Shown: positions 46,078 to 55,001, counted from the first letter of the stretch. The stretch is DNA of 58,036 bases from Gammaproteobacteria bacterium (GCA_963575715.1 CAUYTW010000319.1:1-58036), one strand, 5' to 3'. Notes: generated by a model from the letters alone, not told the origin. Numbers and translations: made by a program.

Positions 46078-46659
46078 ATGTCGTTTCCTCTTCGTATTTA
46101 TCGAATTAATCCGGATATCTTGGGTTTTACCCTGCTAGAAGTCCTGGTGGTAATGGTGATTATCGGAATTATCGCCACCATGGCGGTCATCTCAGTGGGA
46201 AGCCGTGAGCCTTCCACTTTTCAGGAGGCTCGTCGCTTGACCGAATTGCTCCGTCTGGCGGCCGAGGAAGCAATCCTGCGTGGTCAGGAGTGGGGTTTGC
46301 GTTTCACCGAGAGTGGCTATGAATTCATGGTTTTGGAGGGTGCAACCTGGCAAACCGCGAGCGATGATATTTTACGTCCCAGGCAATTCCCGCCAGAATT
46401 GGAACCACGCTTATCAATAGAAGGTGAAGAATTATCGGTCGAGTCTCCTGCTGATGAGAATAGCAAATCGGACGACGCGCAACACCATCGGTTCGACAAA
46501 GAAGACAAAAAGAAAGCGATTACACCCCAGGTATTGATTCTCTCCAGCGGAGAGGTATCTTCTTTTCAATTATCTCTTTATGCCCATGAACAGCCTACCT
46601 GGCGCATAATCGGTGATTATGGCGGCAACTTCACGACGCTTCCTCTGGCGCGGCAATGA
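46078..46659 (+). CDS. gspH: type II secretion minor pseudopilin GspH
   Basis: A pseudopilin of about 193 residues. The prepilin peptidase site and helix are GFTLLEVLVVMVIIGIIATMAVISVG, with cleavage after the Gly and the conserved Glu at +5. The remainder matches GspH/XcpU (RLTELLRLAAEEAILRGQEWGLRF). A polar insert (EESPADENSK-like, Asp/Lys-rich) separates two beta parts. The frame is open to 46066; ATG 46078 is equally possible. The stop overlaps the gspI start by 4 bases. Confidence 0.88.
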   Translation: MSFPLRIYRINPDILGFTLLEVLVVMVIIGIIATMAVISVGSREPSTFQEARRLTELLRLAAEEAILRGQEWGLRFTESGYEFMVLEGATWQTASDDILRPRQFPPELEPRLSIEGEELSVESPADENSKSDDAQHHRFDKEDKKKAITPQVLILSSGEVSSFQLSLYAHEQPTWRIIGDYGGNFTTLPLARQ

Positions 46660-47030
46660 TGAAGCAGGCAAAAACTGGATTTACCTTAATCGAGGTTCTT
46701 ATCGCCCTGGCTATCCTGGCGATTGCTCTCGGGGCGGCGGTGAAAGGGATCAGTGACTATGCAAATAATGCTGCCTATCTGCGGGATCGTACCCTGGCAC
46801 ACTGGGTAGCTATGAACCAGGTCGCAGAATATCAACTCCGCACAGAATGGCCCGCCATTGGCAAAAGTGAAGGCAAGGCCGGTTTAGGCAGGCTCGCATG
46901 GCATTGGCGTGCAGTTGTCTCGCCGACCACGGATCCGGACCTGCGCCGTCTAGACGTAGAAGTACGCCTTCACAAAAACAATGCCGATCCACTTGCCACG
47001 GTGGTCGCCTTCTTCGGTCGCCCGCGTTGA
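46656..47030 (+). CDS. gspI: type II secretion minor pseudopilin GspI
   Basis: 124 residues with prepilin motif GFTLIEVLIALAILAIALGAAVKG and the GspI-type RTLAHWVAMNQVAEYQLRTEWP. It forms the tip complex with GspH, J and K. GspJ and GspK do not follow; the next gene is a secreted protease, so the secretion operon is broken here. Confidence 0.9.
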   Translation: MMKQAKTGFTLIEVLIALAILAIALGAAVKGISDYANNAAYLRDRTLAHWVAMNQVAEYQLRTEWPAIGKSEGKAGLGRLAWHWRAVVSPTTDPDLRRLDVEVRLHKNNADPLATVVAFFGRPR

Positions 47031-47305
47031 AATAAATCATGACAAGCGACCGCGACAACCAAATAACGACCTCAGCGTAAAGACAAATCTATAGTGTGGC
47101 GATTTCAGCGGTAGTTACGAATTTACTCAATAGTAGCTTGATATGTTCAGATGGAGTCTTTAGATATTATAAATTAATTAATACAGTGATTTACTTTACA
47201 TCTGACGTCGAGTTCGTTTTTTTAAATTATAGCAACTAAATTTGTCAAACAGAATTTTAGGTATATACTGCTTAATTGCAGTTAAATGTCCATACGATGT
47301 TATCG

Positions 47306-47423
47306 TCCGGGCTAGTAGCCGGGTTAAAGATACGGCAACTTCCCAAATTCAACTTCAAAAAATTAGGAGGACGGCGCTTCCTCACCATGCCTTAAAGGCG
47401 GGGATTTTCGCGCCGAATTTATT
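47306..47423 (+). ncRNA. HEARO/omega-RNA-like element, 3' part (copy I)
   Basis: A CCGGGCTAGTAGCCGGG-like hairpin and ACGGCAACTT are followed by TTAGGAGGACGGCGCTTCCTC, the inner hairpin GCCTTAAAGGC, GGGGATTTTCGCGCC and AATTTATT before ATGACTTCC, the M4 protease start. The outer stem is GGCGC/GCGCC, as in copies D and E. The 5' part is missing. Confidence 0.72.
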
Positions 47424-50400
47424 ATGACTTCCCTTATCAAACACATTTTTTCGCTTCTGGCCCTGTTAACGGCCATCATTTTTTCCTTTCCGGCCTATGC
47501 TGATGCTGGTTATATCAATACAGTCACCGAGGAACTAAAAAACAGCGGCGCAGTTGTCTCCGTGCAAAAACAGACTGGCTTAGTAAACTTTATTGGTGGA
47601 ACACCTATTCAACGGCAGGTAAAACAAGCATTCTCCGACGTAAGCCCAAATGACCCACGGGCGGCCGCACTGGCAATGCTGCGGCACTATGGCCCATTGT
47701 TCGGCATAACCAATCCCAGCGAAGAATTGGTGGTCACACGCGAAGTCAAGGAGCCGGACGGCCGCGCTGCTGTGCGTTTTCAGCAATTGTATCAAGGTAT
47801 TCCCCTCTTCGCGGGAGAATTGATCGTCAACGTCGGCAAAGAAGGTGAATTGCTATCCATCGGTGGAAGAAGTATTGACGCCAAATCACTGAATTTATCG
47901 ATAGCTCCCGGTATATCGCCCGATGACTCAAAAGAAACCGCTCTCGGTGCAGTCAGCAAATGGTACGGCATATCTAAAGTATTGTTCACTGCTTCCAAAC
48001 CCGAGTTATCGATTTATGACCCACGTCTTCTTACTCCGGGCAGTGGCCCAGCCAAGTTGGTCTGGAAAATCGAAGTTTCTTCGACGGCGCGCCTTAAGCC
48101 AATTCGTGAATTGGTCCTGGTCAGTGCTGCTAAAGAAAACATGATTGCACTGCACTTTAACCAAATTCCGAATGCTCGCAACCGGAAAACCTACGACTGT
48201 AGCAATACTGCTTCTTGTACCCTCCCAGGCACACTGGTTTGTGACGAGAATAATTCCACCTGTGGTGGTATCAGCGACGCAGTTAAAGCTCATAAGTATG
48301 CCGCCGACACCTATAATTTCTATTTTAATACCCACGGCCGTGACAGCCTTGATGGCAAAGGGATGAACCTCATCTCTTCAGTGCGTGCTTGTGACCCGGA
48401 TACTGGCGAATGTCCCATGCAGAATGCATTTTGGGACGGTACACAAATGGCCTATGGTGATGGCTTCATAGTTGACGACGTGGCTGCGCACGAAATGACC
48501 CATGCTGTCACGGAAAAGACATCCAATTTGTATTACTATTACCAATCCGGTGCAATCAATGAATCACTTTCTGATGTTTGGGGAGAATTCGTCGATTTAA
48601 GCAATAGCGAGGCAACTGACACCAGCACGGTACGTTGGTTATTGGGGGAAGATCTGAGCATCGGTGCCGTTCGCAACATGTCCAATCCTCCACAATTTCA
48701 GGATCCGGACCGAATTGGCAGTTCTTATTACTATAAAGGCAGTAACGATTCGGGTGGCGTACATTGGAATAGTGGCGTTAACAACAAGGCAGCCTATCTC
48801 ATGGTCGATGGTGCTTCCTTTAACGGCAAGGTGGTAACAGGATTGGGCATCACCAAAACCGCTAAAATCTATTACGAGGCGCAGACTCATCTTTTATTCA
48901 GTGGTTCTGATTATAATGACCTGTATAACGCCTTAAATCAGGCCTGTGTCAATTTAATTGGAACAGCGAATATTACCTCTGCGGATTGTCAACAAGTGCG
49001 TAATGCCACTGACGCCACGGAAATGAATCAAACTCCCTCCGGTGGTTTCCTTCCCAAGGCCAAACTTTGCGCAACTGGCGGATCTCCTTTCAATATCTAC
49101 TACGCGAATTTTGAGGACGGGACGATGAATGGCTGGGTTAGCACAACTCAATCTGGTGCCTCGAATCCAGCAATACTTTTACCTAAAGGTTTGTATTCTG
49201 AAAATGGATATTACAGTGTAATGATGCTTAACCTTCAAGTAATATCGGATGCTGCCTTTGCCATGAATACCAGTTATACCCTGCCAGCCAATAGCTTCCT
49301 CTTCCTCACCCACTATTTTGGGTTTGAATATGGATCAGCAACCGGGAATAACTATGATGGTGGTGTGCTTGAATATAGCACTAATGGCGGTAGCTCATGG
49401 AATGATGCCGGCGGAATGTTTGCCGAGGGCCAAAATTACGGTGGAAGTCTATATACCGGTTATGGTAATCCTTTGGGAGGGCGTAATGCTTTTGTGAAAG
49501 TTACTCCTGGCTATGTCTCTACACGCTATGACCTCTCATCCTTGACTGGTCAATCGGTGCGTTTTCGTATCCGTGTAGGTAGCGACGATGGATATACCAA
49601 CGATAGTTGGGTAGTAGATGATGTAAGGATTTATACCTGCGCTAACAACGTGCAACCGCCTGCTGCGCCGGTAATGTCTAGCCCGGTGGTGGGTAATGCC
49701 CAGGTCACACTCAAGTGGTCGGCAGTGAGTGGTGCCATCAGCTACAACGTCTACCAGGGAATCACGGCAGGGGGTGAATCTACAACCGCTGTCAAGACTG
49801 GGGTTGTCGGAACCAGTGTGGCAATCACCGGCCTGACCAACGGTACGAAGTATTTCTTCAAGATACGAGCGGTCAATGGCGGGGGCACTAGCGCATTGTC
49901 GAATGAAGTCAACGCCACACCAATAGCACCCCCGGCAACGCCGGTTATTAGCGCCTTCGCGGGCGACGCGCAGGTCACGTTGAGCTGGCCAGCGGTGACT
50001 GGAGCGACCAGTTACAAGGTCTACCAAGGAACCACAGCAGGTGGAGAATCCACAACCCCCGTCAAAACTGGAGTTACCGGAACCAGCCTGACTCTTACCG
50101 GTTTGACGAATGGTAAGAAGTATTTCTTCAAGATGGGCGCAGTGAATAGCGTTGGTACCAGTGCGTTGTCGAATGAAGTCAACGCCACGCCTGCACCACG
50201 TTCATCGGCCAGTCGTCAACCCGATTTTGCGGTGACGAGTCTGGCCTTGAGTCCTACCAGTCCGACGGCCAATGGTTCCTTCAAGGTTACGGTGACTGTT
50301 AAAAATCAAGGTACGGCAGCAGGTGTGGGTGGTTACCTGGATATTTGGGGGAATCAATCCGCTAGTCAGAGTTGCGATGTGAATGGCGATGCCTGGGTTG

Positions 50401-50564
50401 ACCTTGGTCTTTTGGATCCAGGTTCAACCAGGACCATTACGCTCACGTTGACCGCAGGTAGTGCTGGCTCGAAAACACTGCGTGCCTTCATTGATAGCTG
50501 GTGTGAAACTGGCGAATCCAATGATAGTAATAACCAGCTTGCCAAAAGCTATACCGTTCAATAG
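47424..50564 (+). CDS. secreted M4-family (thermolysin-like) metalloprotease with FN3 and CARDB domains
   Basis: 1046 residues. The signal peptide is HIFSLLALLTAIIFSFPAYA. A propeptide (FTP/PepSY type, about 50-200) is followed by the M4 domain, with the zinc site HEMTH at about 356-360 and the third ligand Glu in GAINESLSDVWGEF; VHWNSGVNNKAAYLM is the typical C-terminal lobe block. After it come a beta domain (about 560-740, FEDGTMNGWVS to WVVDDVRIYTC), two fibronectin type III domains (about 750-930) and a CARDB domain. It lies between gspHI and gspG, which makes it a likely type II secretion substrate. Its start coincides with the end of an RNA repeat. Confidence 0.92.
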   Translation: MTSLIKHIFSLLALLTAIIFSFPAYADAGYINTVTEELKNSGAVVSVQKQTGLVNFIGGTPIQRQVKQAFSDVSPNDPRAAALAMLRHYGPLFGITNPSEELVVTREVKEPDGRAAVRFQQLYQGIPLFAGELIVNVGKEGELLSIGGRSIDAKSLNLSIAPGISPDDSKETALGAVSKWYGISKVLFTASKPELSIYDPRLLTPGSGPAKLVWKIEVSSTARLKPIRELVLVSAAKENMIALHFNQIPNARNRKTYDCSNTASCTLPGTLVCDENNSTCGGISDAVKAHKYAADTYNFYFNTHGRDSLDGKGMNLISSVRACDPDTGECPMQNAFWDGTQMAYGDGFIVDDVAAHEMTHAVTEKTSNLYYYYQSGAINESLSDVWGEFVDLSNSEATDTSTVRWLLGEDLSIGAVRNMSNPPQFQDPDRIGSSYYYKGSNDSGGVHWNSGVNNKAAYLMVDGASFNGKVVTGLGITKTAKIYYEAQTHLLFSGSDYNDLYNALNQACVNLIGTANITSADCQQVRNATDATEMNQTPSGGFLPKAKLCATGGSPFNIYYANFEDGTMNGWVSTTQSGASNPAILLPKGLYSENGYYSVMMLNLQVISDAAFAMNTSYTLPANSFLFLTHYFGFEYGSATGNNYDGGVLEYSTNGGSSWNDAGGMFAEGQNYGGSLYTGYGNPLGGRNAFVKVTPGYVSTRYDLSSLTGQSVRFRIRVGSDDGYTNDSWVVDDVRIYTCANNVQPPAAPVMSSPVVGNAQVTLKWSAVSGAISYNVYQGITAGGESTTAVKTGVVGTSVAITGLTNGTKYFFKIRAVNGGGTSALSNEVNATPIAPPATPVISAFAGDAQVTLSWPAVTGATSYKVYQGTTAGGESTTPVKTGVTGTSLTLTGLTNGKKYFFKMGAVNSVGTSALSNEVNATPAPRSSASRQPDFAVTSLALSPTSPTANGSFKVTVTVKNQGTAAGVGGYLDIWGNQSASQSCDVNGDAWVDLGLLDPGSTRTITLTLTAGSAGSKTLRAFIDSWCETGESNDSNNQLAKSYTVQ
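49660..50205 (+). repeat. two FN3-coding tandem units in the M4 protease gene
   Basis: Two units of about 270 bases encode GNAQVTLKWSAVSGAISYNVYQG and GDAQVTLSWPAVTGATSYKVYQG-type FN3 domains with strong DNA similarity to each other and to the three units at 52330-53135. This is a recombination-prone module. Confidence 0.75.
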
Positions 50565-50626
50565 TGTCACTGACGGCAACCGCCAGGAGCATTCTTCTAC
50601 GGAAAACGCCTGAGTTCTGTTGAAAT

Positions 50627-50667
50627 AATGGCCCTAATCCACCGTGGACCAGGGCCATGTTATTTTT
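50627..50667 (+). terminator. rho-independent terminator after the M4 protease gene
   Basis: ATGGCCCT (50628-50635) and AGGGCCAT (50651-50658) pair perfectly and are followed by GTTATTTTT. The hairpin lies 64 bases after the stop codon. Confidence 0.75.
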
Positions 50668-50677
50668 AGCAGCAGAA

Positions 50678-50894
50678 TTGCCCGCTTACGGGCTGACAGC
50701 CGGGAAAGACCGGCATTTTATTTAACTCAAGTTGCTATCCATTTGCCTTTCTCCCCTCTCCCAAAGGGAGAGGGGCTATTTGGTTATCCACCATAATTAA
50801 GTGGCAATTTGGATTATTTATCTCAAATACTATTAAAGGCAGCGTTTCCTCCTCTCGACCTTTCTGAATCGAGGGGTTTCCACGCCACAGATCT
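50678..50894 (+). ncRNA. HEARO/omega-RNA-like element, 3' part, interrupted by a MITE (copy G)
   Basis: GCTTACGGGCTGACAGCCGGG and AAAGACCGGCATTT form the conserved hairpin. The element is then split by a TA-MITE at 50725-50814 and continues with AAAGGCAGCGTTTCCTC, the inner stem CCTCTCGA/TCGAGGGG, TTTCCACGCC and ACAGATCT before ATGAATTC, the start of the next gene. Confidence 0.7.
50725..50814 (+). mobile_element. TA-MITE copy 7
   Basis: Ends ACTCAAGTTGCTATCCAT and AAGTGGCAATTTGGAT are flanked by TA at 50723-50724 and 50815-50816. The centre has the same CCCTCTCCC/GGGAGAGGGG hairpin as the copy at 3364. It is inserted in the RNA element G, so the MITE moved after that RNA copy was in place. 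Confidence 0.8.
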
Positions 50895-53540
50895 ATGAAT
50901 TCTTTTTTCATTCGCACTTGCTCACACGCTTTTGCATTTCTGGCGCTGTTGACGGCTATCCTTTTTTCTTTTTCAACCCAAGCCGATCCACGTTACGTTG
51001 ATAATCTTGACGGTACTGTCACCGACACCACCACGAATTTGATGTGGATGCGGTGCGCCATGGGTCAAATCTGGACCGGTGCTGACTGCTCGGGTAATTC
51101 CGCTACATATACTTGGGATCAAGCCAACGCCCTGACTAATAGCTTTGCCAGTCACACTGATTGGCGGCTCGCCGGCATTCGGGAATTGATTACGCTCACC
51201 GACATGACTCGCAGTTCGCCGGCAATTGATACCGCCATTTTTCCGAATACACCTAATCAATTTTTCTGGTCCAGTTCTTCGTTGGCAGGTAATTCCTATA
51301 TTGCCTGGGGCGTCAGTTTTGACTATGGGAGTAGCGATCGTGCTGGCCGGGGCAGCGCCAATATGGTCCGGTTGGTGCGCGCGGGACAAAATTCTCCATT
51401 TACATCCCTGCTGAATAATGCGCGCCCCACGACTGACTATTTCGACAACGCGGATGGCACGGTCACTCATGCCCCCACCTGCCAGGCATGGAAACGTTGC
51501 GCCGAGGGTCAAACCTGGAATGGCAATACTTGCACGGGAACTGCCAGTGGCTACAACTGGTCCGCCGCGACCACGCTAACCAGCAATTTTGCAGGCCATA
51601 ATGATTGGCGCATTCCATCATTGAATGAACTGCGTGCATTGATGGATTACTCCATTGCCAATCCAGACCCGGCGATTAACAACACCTGGTTTCCGAATAC
51701 GCCAAATTTACTTTTTTGGTCGGGTTCAGCGGTGGCGGGCAGTTCAACCCACGCCTGGAACGTCCGTTTTGACGGTCAAGGGGGCGATGTCCGAGATGAC
51801 CGGAGCTATAGCAACGTAGTCCGGTTGACGCGCGTGGGACAGTGCATTTGGAATTTGACTATTGAAAAAATGGGAACCGGCAGCGGCACGGTAATCAGTA
51901 ATCCCGCCGGAATTAATTGTGGCTCGGACTGTGCAGAAAAATATCGTGGTACCAACGTAACCCTAACAGCAACTCCAACGTCGGGTTCGATGTTCGTCGG
52001 TTGGAGCGGCGACAGTTGCACGGGAACAGGTACCTGTGTCGTCGCCATGAATGGCTCTCAAACGGTCAAGGCCACTTTCAATCCAATTTCATACTCTCTC
52101 ATCATCGTTAAATCAGGTGATGGTACGGTGACCAGTAATCCAGCGGGGATCAATTGCGGGACAGATTGCACGGAAAATTACGCGCCAGGCGCCAGCGTCA
52201 CGCTGACCGCCACACCGGGCACCGGGTCAGTATTTAACTGGACGGGAGCTTGTACGGGAACCAGCACCTGCGTGATAACTATGAATACGGACAAGACGGT
52301 AACGGCTACTTTCACTCCCTTGCCCGCTGCTCCGGTAATTGTGAGCACTGGGGTGGGCAACGCTCAGGCCACGCTCAAGTGGTCGGCGGTAACGGGAGCC
52401 ACCAGCTACAACGTTTACCGAGGCACCACGGCGGGCGGTCAATCTTCAACCCCCGTCAAAACCGGCATTACTGCAACCAGCGCGACAATTACCGGTTTGA
52501 CCAACGGTACCAAATATTTCTTCAAGATGGCAGCGGTTAATTCAGTGGGTATCAGTGCGTTATCGAACGAGGTCAGCGTCACACCAATCGCTCCCCCGGT
52601 AGCGCCGCTCATTAGCACAGCCACTGCGGGTAATGCCCAAATTACCCTGAAGTGGTCGGCGGCTGCACGCGCCACCAGTTACAACATCTATCGGGGAACT
52701 ACGGCGGGCGGTGAATCGTCAACCCCCATCAAGACCGGCATCATCGCAACCAGCGCTACGATCACCAGCTTGACCAACGGGATAAAATATTTTTTCAAGA
52801 TACGAGCGGTCAACGCAGCAGGTACCAGTGCGTTATCGAACGAAGTTAGCGCCACGCCAATACTACCCCCAGTCGCTCCGGTAATTAACGCCGCCATCGC
52901 AGGCAATGCTCAAGTCACGCTGAAATGGTCGGCAGTAACTGGGGCCGCCAGCTACAACGTTTATCGGGGAACCACGGCGGGCGGTGAATCGTCAACCCCC
53001 GTCAAGACCGGCGTTACTGGCACTAGCCTAGCAATCACTGGCCTGACGAATGCCAAGAAATATTTTTTCAAGATGCGAGCGGTCAACTCGGCGGGTATCA
53101 GTGCGTTGTCGAACGAGGTTAGCGCCACGCCTAGACTGCCCCAACCCGACTTTGTGATCACTAGGCTTTCGCTCAACCCCGCCACCATTGCAGCGAATGG
53201 CTTGTTCAGTATTACCGTGGCGATTAAGAATCAGGGAACAGCGGAAGGGACGGGAGGTTTCCTGGATATTTGGGCCAATCAACCTACACCTCAAAGCTGC
53301 AACGCGGAGGGTGATGCTTGGACAGTAACTGGAACCCTAGAGGCCGGGGTCGCCAAGACAGTCACGCTCACGCTACAGGCGGGCAGCAGCGGTGCGAAGA
53401 CTCTACGCGCCTTTATTGATAGTGGATGCGAAACCGTTGAGTCCAATGAAGGAAATAATCAATTTACTCGGACTTACACCGTTACGCCGGCGGTACCCAC
53501 ATTGGCTGCGCGGTCGCGGGCAATAATCAAGTCGCGCTGA
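50895..53540 (+). CDS. secreted multidomain protein: DUF1566 x2, Gly-rich repeats, FN3 x3, CARDB
   Basis: 881 residues. The signal peptide is AFLALLTAILFSFSTQA. Two DUF1566 (Lcl/FimH-like) domains follow (about 30-145 and 165-320), each running from DGTVTD to a conserved FWSSS/FWSGS and VRLVRAGQ end. Next come two bacterial-repeat domains of the INCGSDC type (about 325-395 and 400-470), three FN3 domains (about 475-750) and a C-terminal CARDB domain (about 755-860). DUF1566 domains occur in surface or secreted proteins of uncertain function. Its C-terminal modules are shared with the M4 protease upstream, so the two probably use the same export or surface location. It lies between pseudopilin genes. 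Confidence 0.88.
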   Translation: MNSFFIRTCSHAFAFLALLTAILFSFSTQADPRYVDNLDGTVTDTTTNLMWMRCAMGQIWTGADCSGNSATYTWDQANALTNSFASHTDWRLAGIRELITLTDMTRSSPAIDTAIFPNTPNQFFWSSSSLAGNSYIAWGVSFDYGSSDRAGRGSANMVRLVRAGQNSPFTSLLNNARPTTDYFDNADGTVTHAPTCQAWKRCAEGQTWNGNTCTGTASGYNWSAATTLTSNFAGHNDWRIPSLNELRALMDYSIANPDPAINNTWFPNTPNLLFWSGSAVAGSSTHAWNVRFDGQGGDVRDDRSYSNVVRLTRVGQCIWNLTIEKMGTGSGTVISNPAGINCGSDCAEKYRGTNVTLTATPTSGSMFVGWSGDSCTGTGTCVVAMNGSQTVKATFNPISYSLIIVKSGDGTVTSNPAGINCGTDCTENYAPGASVTLTATPGTGSVFNWTGACTGTSTCVITMNTDKTVTATFTPLPAAPVIVSTGVGNAQATLKWSAVTGATSYNVYRGTTAGGQSSTPVKTGITATSATITGLTNGTKYFFKMAAVNSVGISALSNEVSVTPIAPPVAPLISTATAGNAQITLKWSAAARATSYNIYRGTTAGGESSTPIKTGIIATSATITSLTNGIKYFFKIRAVNAAGTSALSNEVSATPILPPVAPVINAAIAGNAQVTLKWSAVTGAASYNVYRGTTAGGESSTPVKTGVTGTSLAITGLTNAKKYFFKMRAVNSAGISALSNEVSATPRLPQPDFVITRLSLNPATIAANGLFSITVAIKNQGTAEGTGGFLDIWANQPTPQSCNAEGDAWTVTGTLEAGVAKTVTLTLQAGSSGAKTLRAFIDSGCETVESNEGNNQFTRTYTVTPAVPTLAARSRAIIKSR
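52330..53135 (+). repeat. three FN3-coding tandem units of about 270 bases
   Basis: Three near-identical units start around 52330, 52600 and 52870, each containing AAGTGGTCGGCGG-like and ACGGCGGGCGG-like segments. The spacing is about 270-273 bases. High DNA identity suggests recent duplication or gene conversion. Confidence 0.8.
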
Positions 53541-53592
53541 ATCAACCAATCCATTAGTGTCTCCGAACAGCTTTTAGCCGTGAGGTCCTTGA

Positions 53593-53622
53593 CAAAAAAT
53601 GGCGAAAGCACTGGGCTTTCGC
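53593..53622 (-). terminator. rho-independent terminator of gspG
   Basis: On the minus strand, GCGAAAGC (53622-53615) pairs with GCTTTCGC (53609-53602) across a 5-base loop and is followed by CATTTTTTG. It lies 12 bases after the gspG stop. Confidence 0.75.
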
Positions 53623-53633
53623 TGTGGGATGCT

Positions 53634-54083
53634 TCATTCCAAGGTCCAGTTACCAATATCGGTGTTGACTCCTTCTCCTCCTGGCTGACCATCCGCACCC
53701 CACGACCACAAATCAATCGAGCCGTGAGTTCCAGGACTTAGATATTGATAGGGACGGCCCCATGCGTCATTCGGCAAGCGATCCACATAACCGCCCTCCT
53801 TCCATTGACGGGTTCCGCTCCCAGATGGTCGTTGTACGAGTGCCTCTAATCCTTGATCCGTGGTGGGATAAACATAATTATCAAGGCGATAAAGATTTAG
53901 GGCACTCTCAAGCGCCCGAATATCTTGCTTGGCTTTGGTGATGCGGGCGAGATCGGGTCGATCCATCACCCGAGGAACCACGATGGCTGCGAGGATGCCA
54001 AGAATAACCACCACCACCATCACTTCAATGAGAGTAAAACCGCTCTGGAATGAACGGGTAACATACGTTTCATGTGTCATCAT
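53634..54083 (-). CDS. gspG: type II secretion major pseudopilin GspG
   Basis: 149 residues, normal length. The prepilin motif GFTLIEVMVVVVILGILAAIVVPRVM is followed by the GspG core KQDIRALESALNLYRLDNYVYPTTDQGLEALV, WGRPYQYLSPG and the calcium-site-type end SWGADGQPGGEGVNTDIGNW. It assembles into the pseudopilus that pushes folded exoproteins through the outer membrane. It is oriented opposite to gspHI, 6.6 kb away. Its ATGATG start directly follows RNA element J; GGAG of that element is 6 bases before the second ATG (54080). Confidence 0.93.
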   Translation of the reverse strand: MMTHETYVTRSFQSGFTLIEVMVVVVILGILAAIVVPRVMDRPDLARITKAKQDIRALESALNLYRLDNYVYPTTDQGLEALVQRPSGSGTRQWKEGGYVDRLPNDAWGRPYQYLSPGTHGSIDLWSWGADGQPGGEGVNTDIGNWTLE

Positions 54084-54125
54084 TGTCTCCGGGAAACTCC
54101 ATCATCAGTGCGGGGGAGGAAAGTT
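54084..54125 (-). ncRNA. HEARO/omega-RNA-like element, 3' end (copy J)
   Basis: On the minus strand, GTCAACTTTCCTCCCCCG, ACTGATGATGGAGTTTCCCGG and AGACA precede ATGATGACAC, the gspG start. The TTTCCTC and GTTTC motifs of the terminal hairpin are retained, but the inner stem is eroded. Confidence 0.6.
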
Positions 54126-54534
54126 GACACTCCCGCATCCCTAAACTTGTTAAAAAGCACTAAAATTTTAGCATGAATGCAGCACATGACGAAAAATCAA
54201 ACAACTTAGGAGTTGTAAAGCTAAAGAACTAGGTAGTCCTAAAAAATGTAGTGATTGACTATTATAAAAATTAGCGAGAAAACCCACGGTTTTTAACCGT
54301 GAGATGAATCGCGTTCAAATTATTTTTTGATTTTCGCGATGCGCGGCATTGGTGCGGTCAGCTTGTGGCCCTATCTTGAACCGATGGCGTTCTTCGGAGC
54401 AAAAATTGGCGTAAGGTATTGCTAATCCCTGACCTCATTTCCATTGATGCCATCGTCAGGCAAGTGGCTTCGCTTGGCCGCATTAACTTGCCTGTGACCG
54501 TCATTTAATGGCGAAGGTAAGGTATTGAGTCAAC
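54126..54534. other. intergenic debris with an IS605-type terminal hairpin
   Basis: No gene is supported. GCGAGAAAACC followed by a CACGGT/ACCGTG hairpin (54285-54301) and GAGATGAATCGCG resembles a right-end hairpin of IS200/IS605 elements. The rest, 54320-54530, has short open stretches without recognisable family. Confidence 0.4.
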
Positions 54535-54914
54535 CACCCCACGGCTAAGCCGGGGGCTTGTGAAGTCAGATTCACAGGCCCGGTTGACCAGCCTCAGCCC
54601 GGGAAATCGGGCTACGTTGCAACAAAGTAAAGGACTCACCCCGGGGCGCTTCCTCAACTCCGGGCACTGAAAGCGGCGGATGCAGACAAACTCGGGGGTA
54701 GGACGAAACGGTCTGCTGCAAGGTTCCGGAAATGGAACCGAAGCTGTGTTGCAACATTGGCGAGGGGAGCCACACCGCAAGGTGTGCGTCACCAGGCGCG
54801 TAAGCGCTGACAGCCGGGAAAGACCGGCAACTTCAAGACTTTGCCATCCAGAGGGGCGGAGAAAACCGTCCCCCTTTCCTCCCCATGGCTAAAGCCAGGG
54901 GTATCTCGGGGACA
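54535..54914 (+). ncRNA. HEARO/omega-RNA-like element, complete copy (copy K)
   Basis: 380 bases with all family parts: 5' hairpin CCCCACGGC/GCCGGGGG, TTGACCAGCCT, stem GCCCGG/CGGGC, GTTGCAACAAAGTAAAGGACTC, stem CCCGG/CCGGG enclosing GGCGCTTCCTCAACT, GCGGCGGATGCAGACAA, stem GGTTCC/GGAACC, GTGTTGCAACATTGGCGAG, stem ACACC/GGTGT, CAGCCGGGAAAGACCGGCAACTT, and the terminal GTCCCC/GGGGAC hairpin. It ends at ATGATGA (54915). Order and motifs agree with what I recall of HEARO, the RNA partner of IscB/IsrB HNH proteins. Neither protein is encoded next to it. Confidence 0.8.
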
Positions 54915-55001
54915 ATGATGATAAAAAGCATTACGGCACGGGAAATATTTAAACGTTGTCAGCAATTGACACTCCCACGAATAAATAGGTGGGATTCTTA
55001 A
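54915..55001 (+). pseudogene. tnpA: IS200/IS605 TnpA remnant
   Basis: The 28-codon frame MMIKSITAREIFKRCQQ resembles the middle part of Y1-type TnpA transposases (a SxTAREIF block before LWGGEFW), then breaks into an unrelated end with a CCCAC/GTGGG hairpin near 54970-54995. The catalytic Tyr and HUH motif are absent. It suggests that the RNA element went into, or travelled with, an IS605-type unit. Confidence 0.45.
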
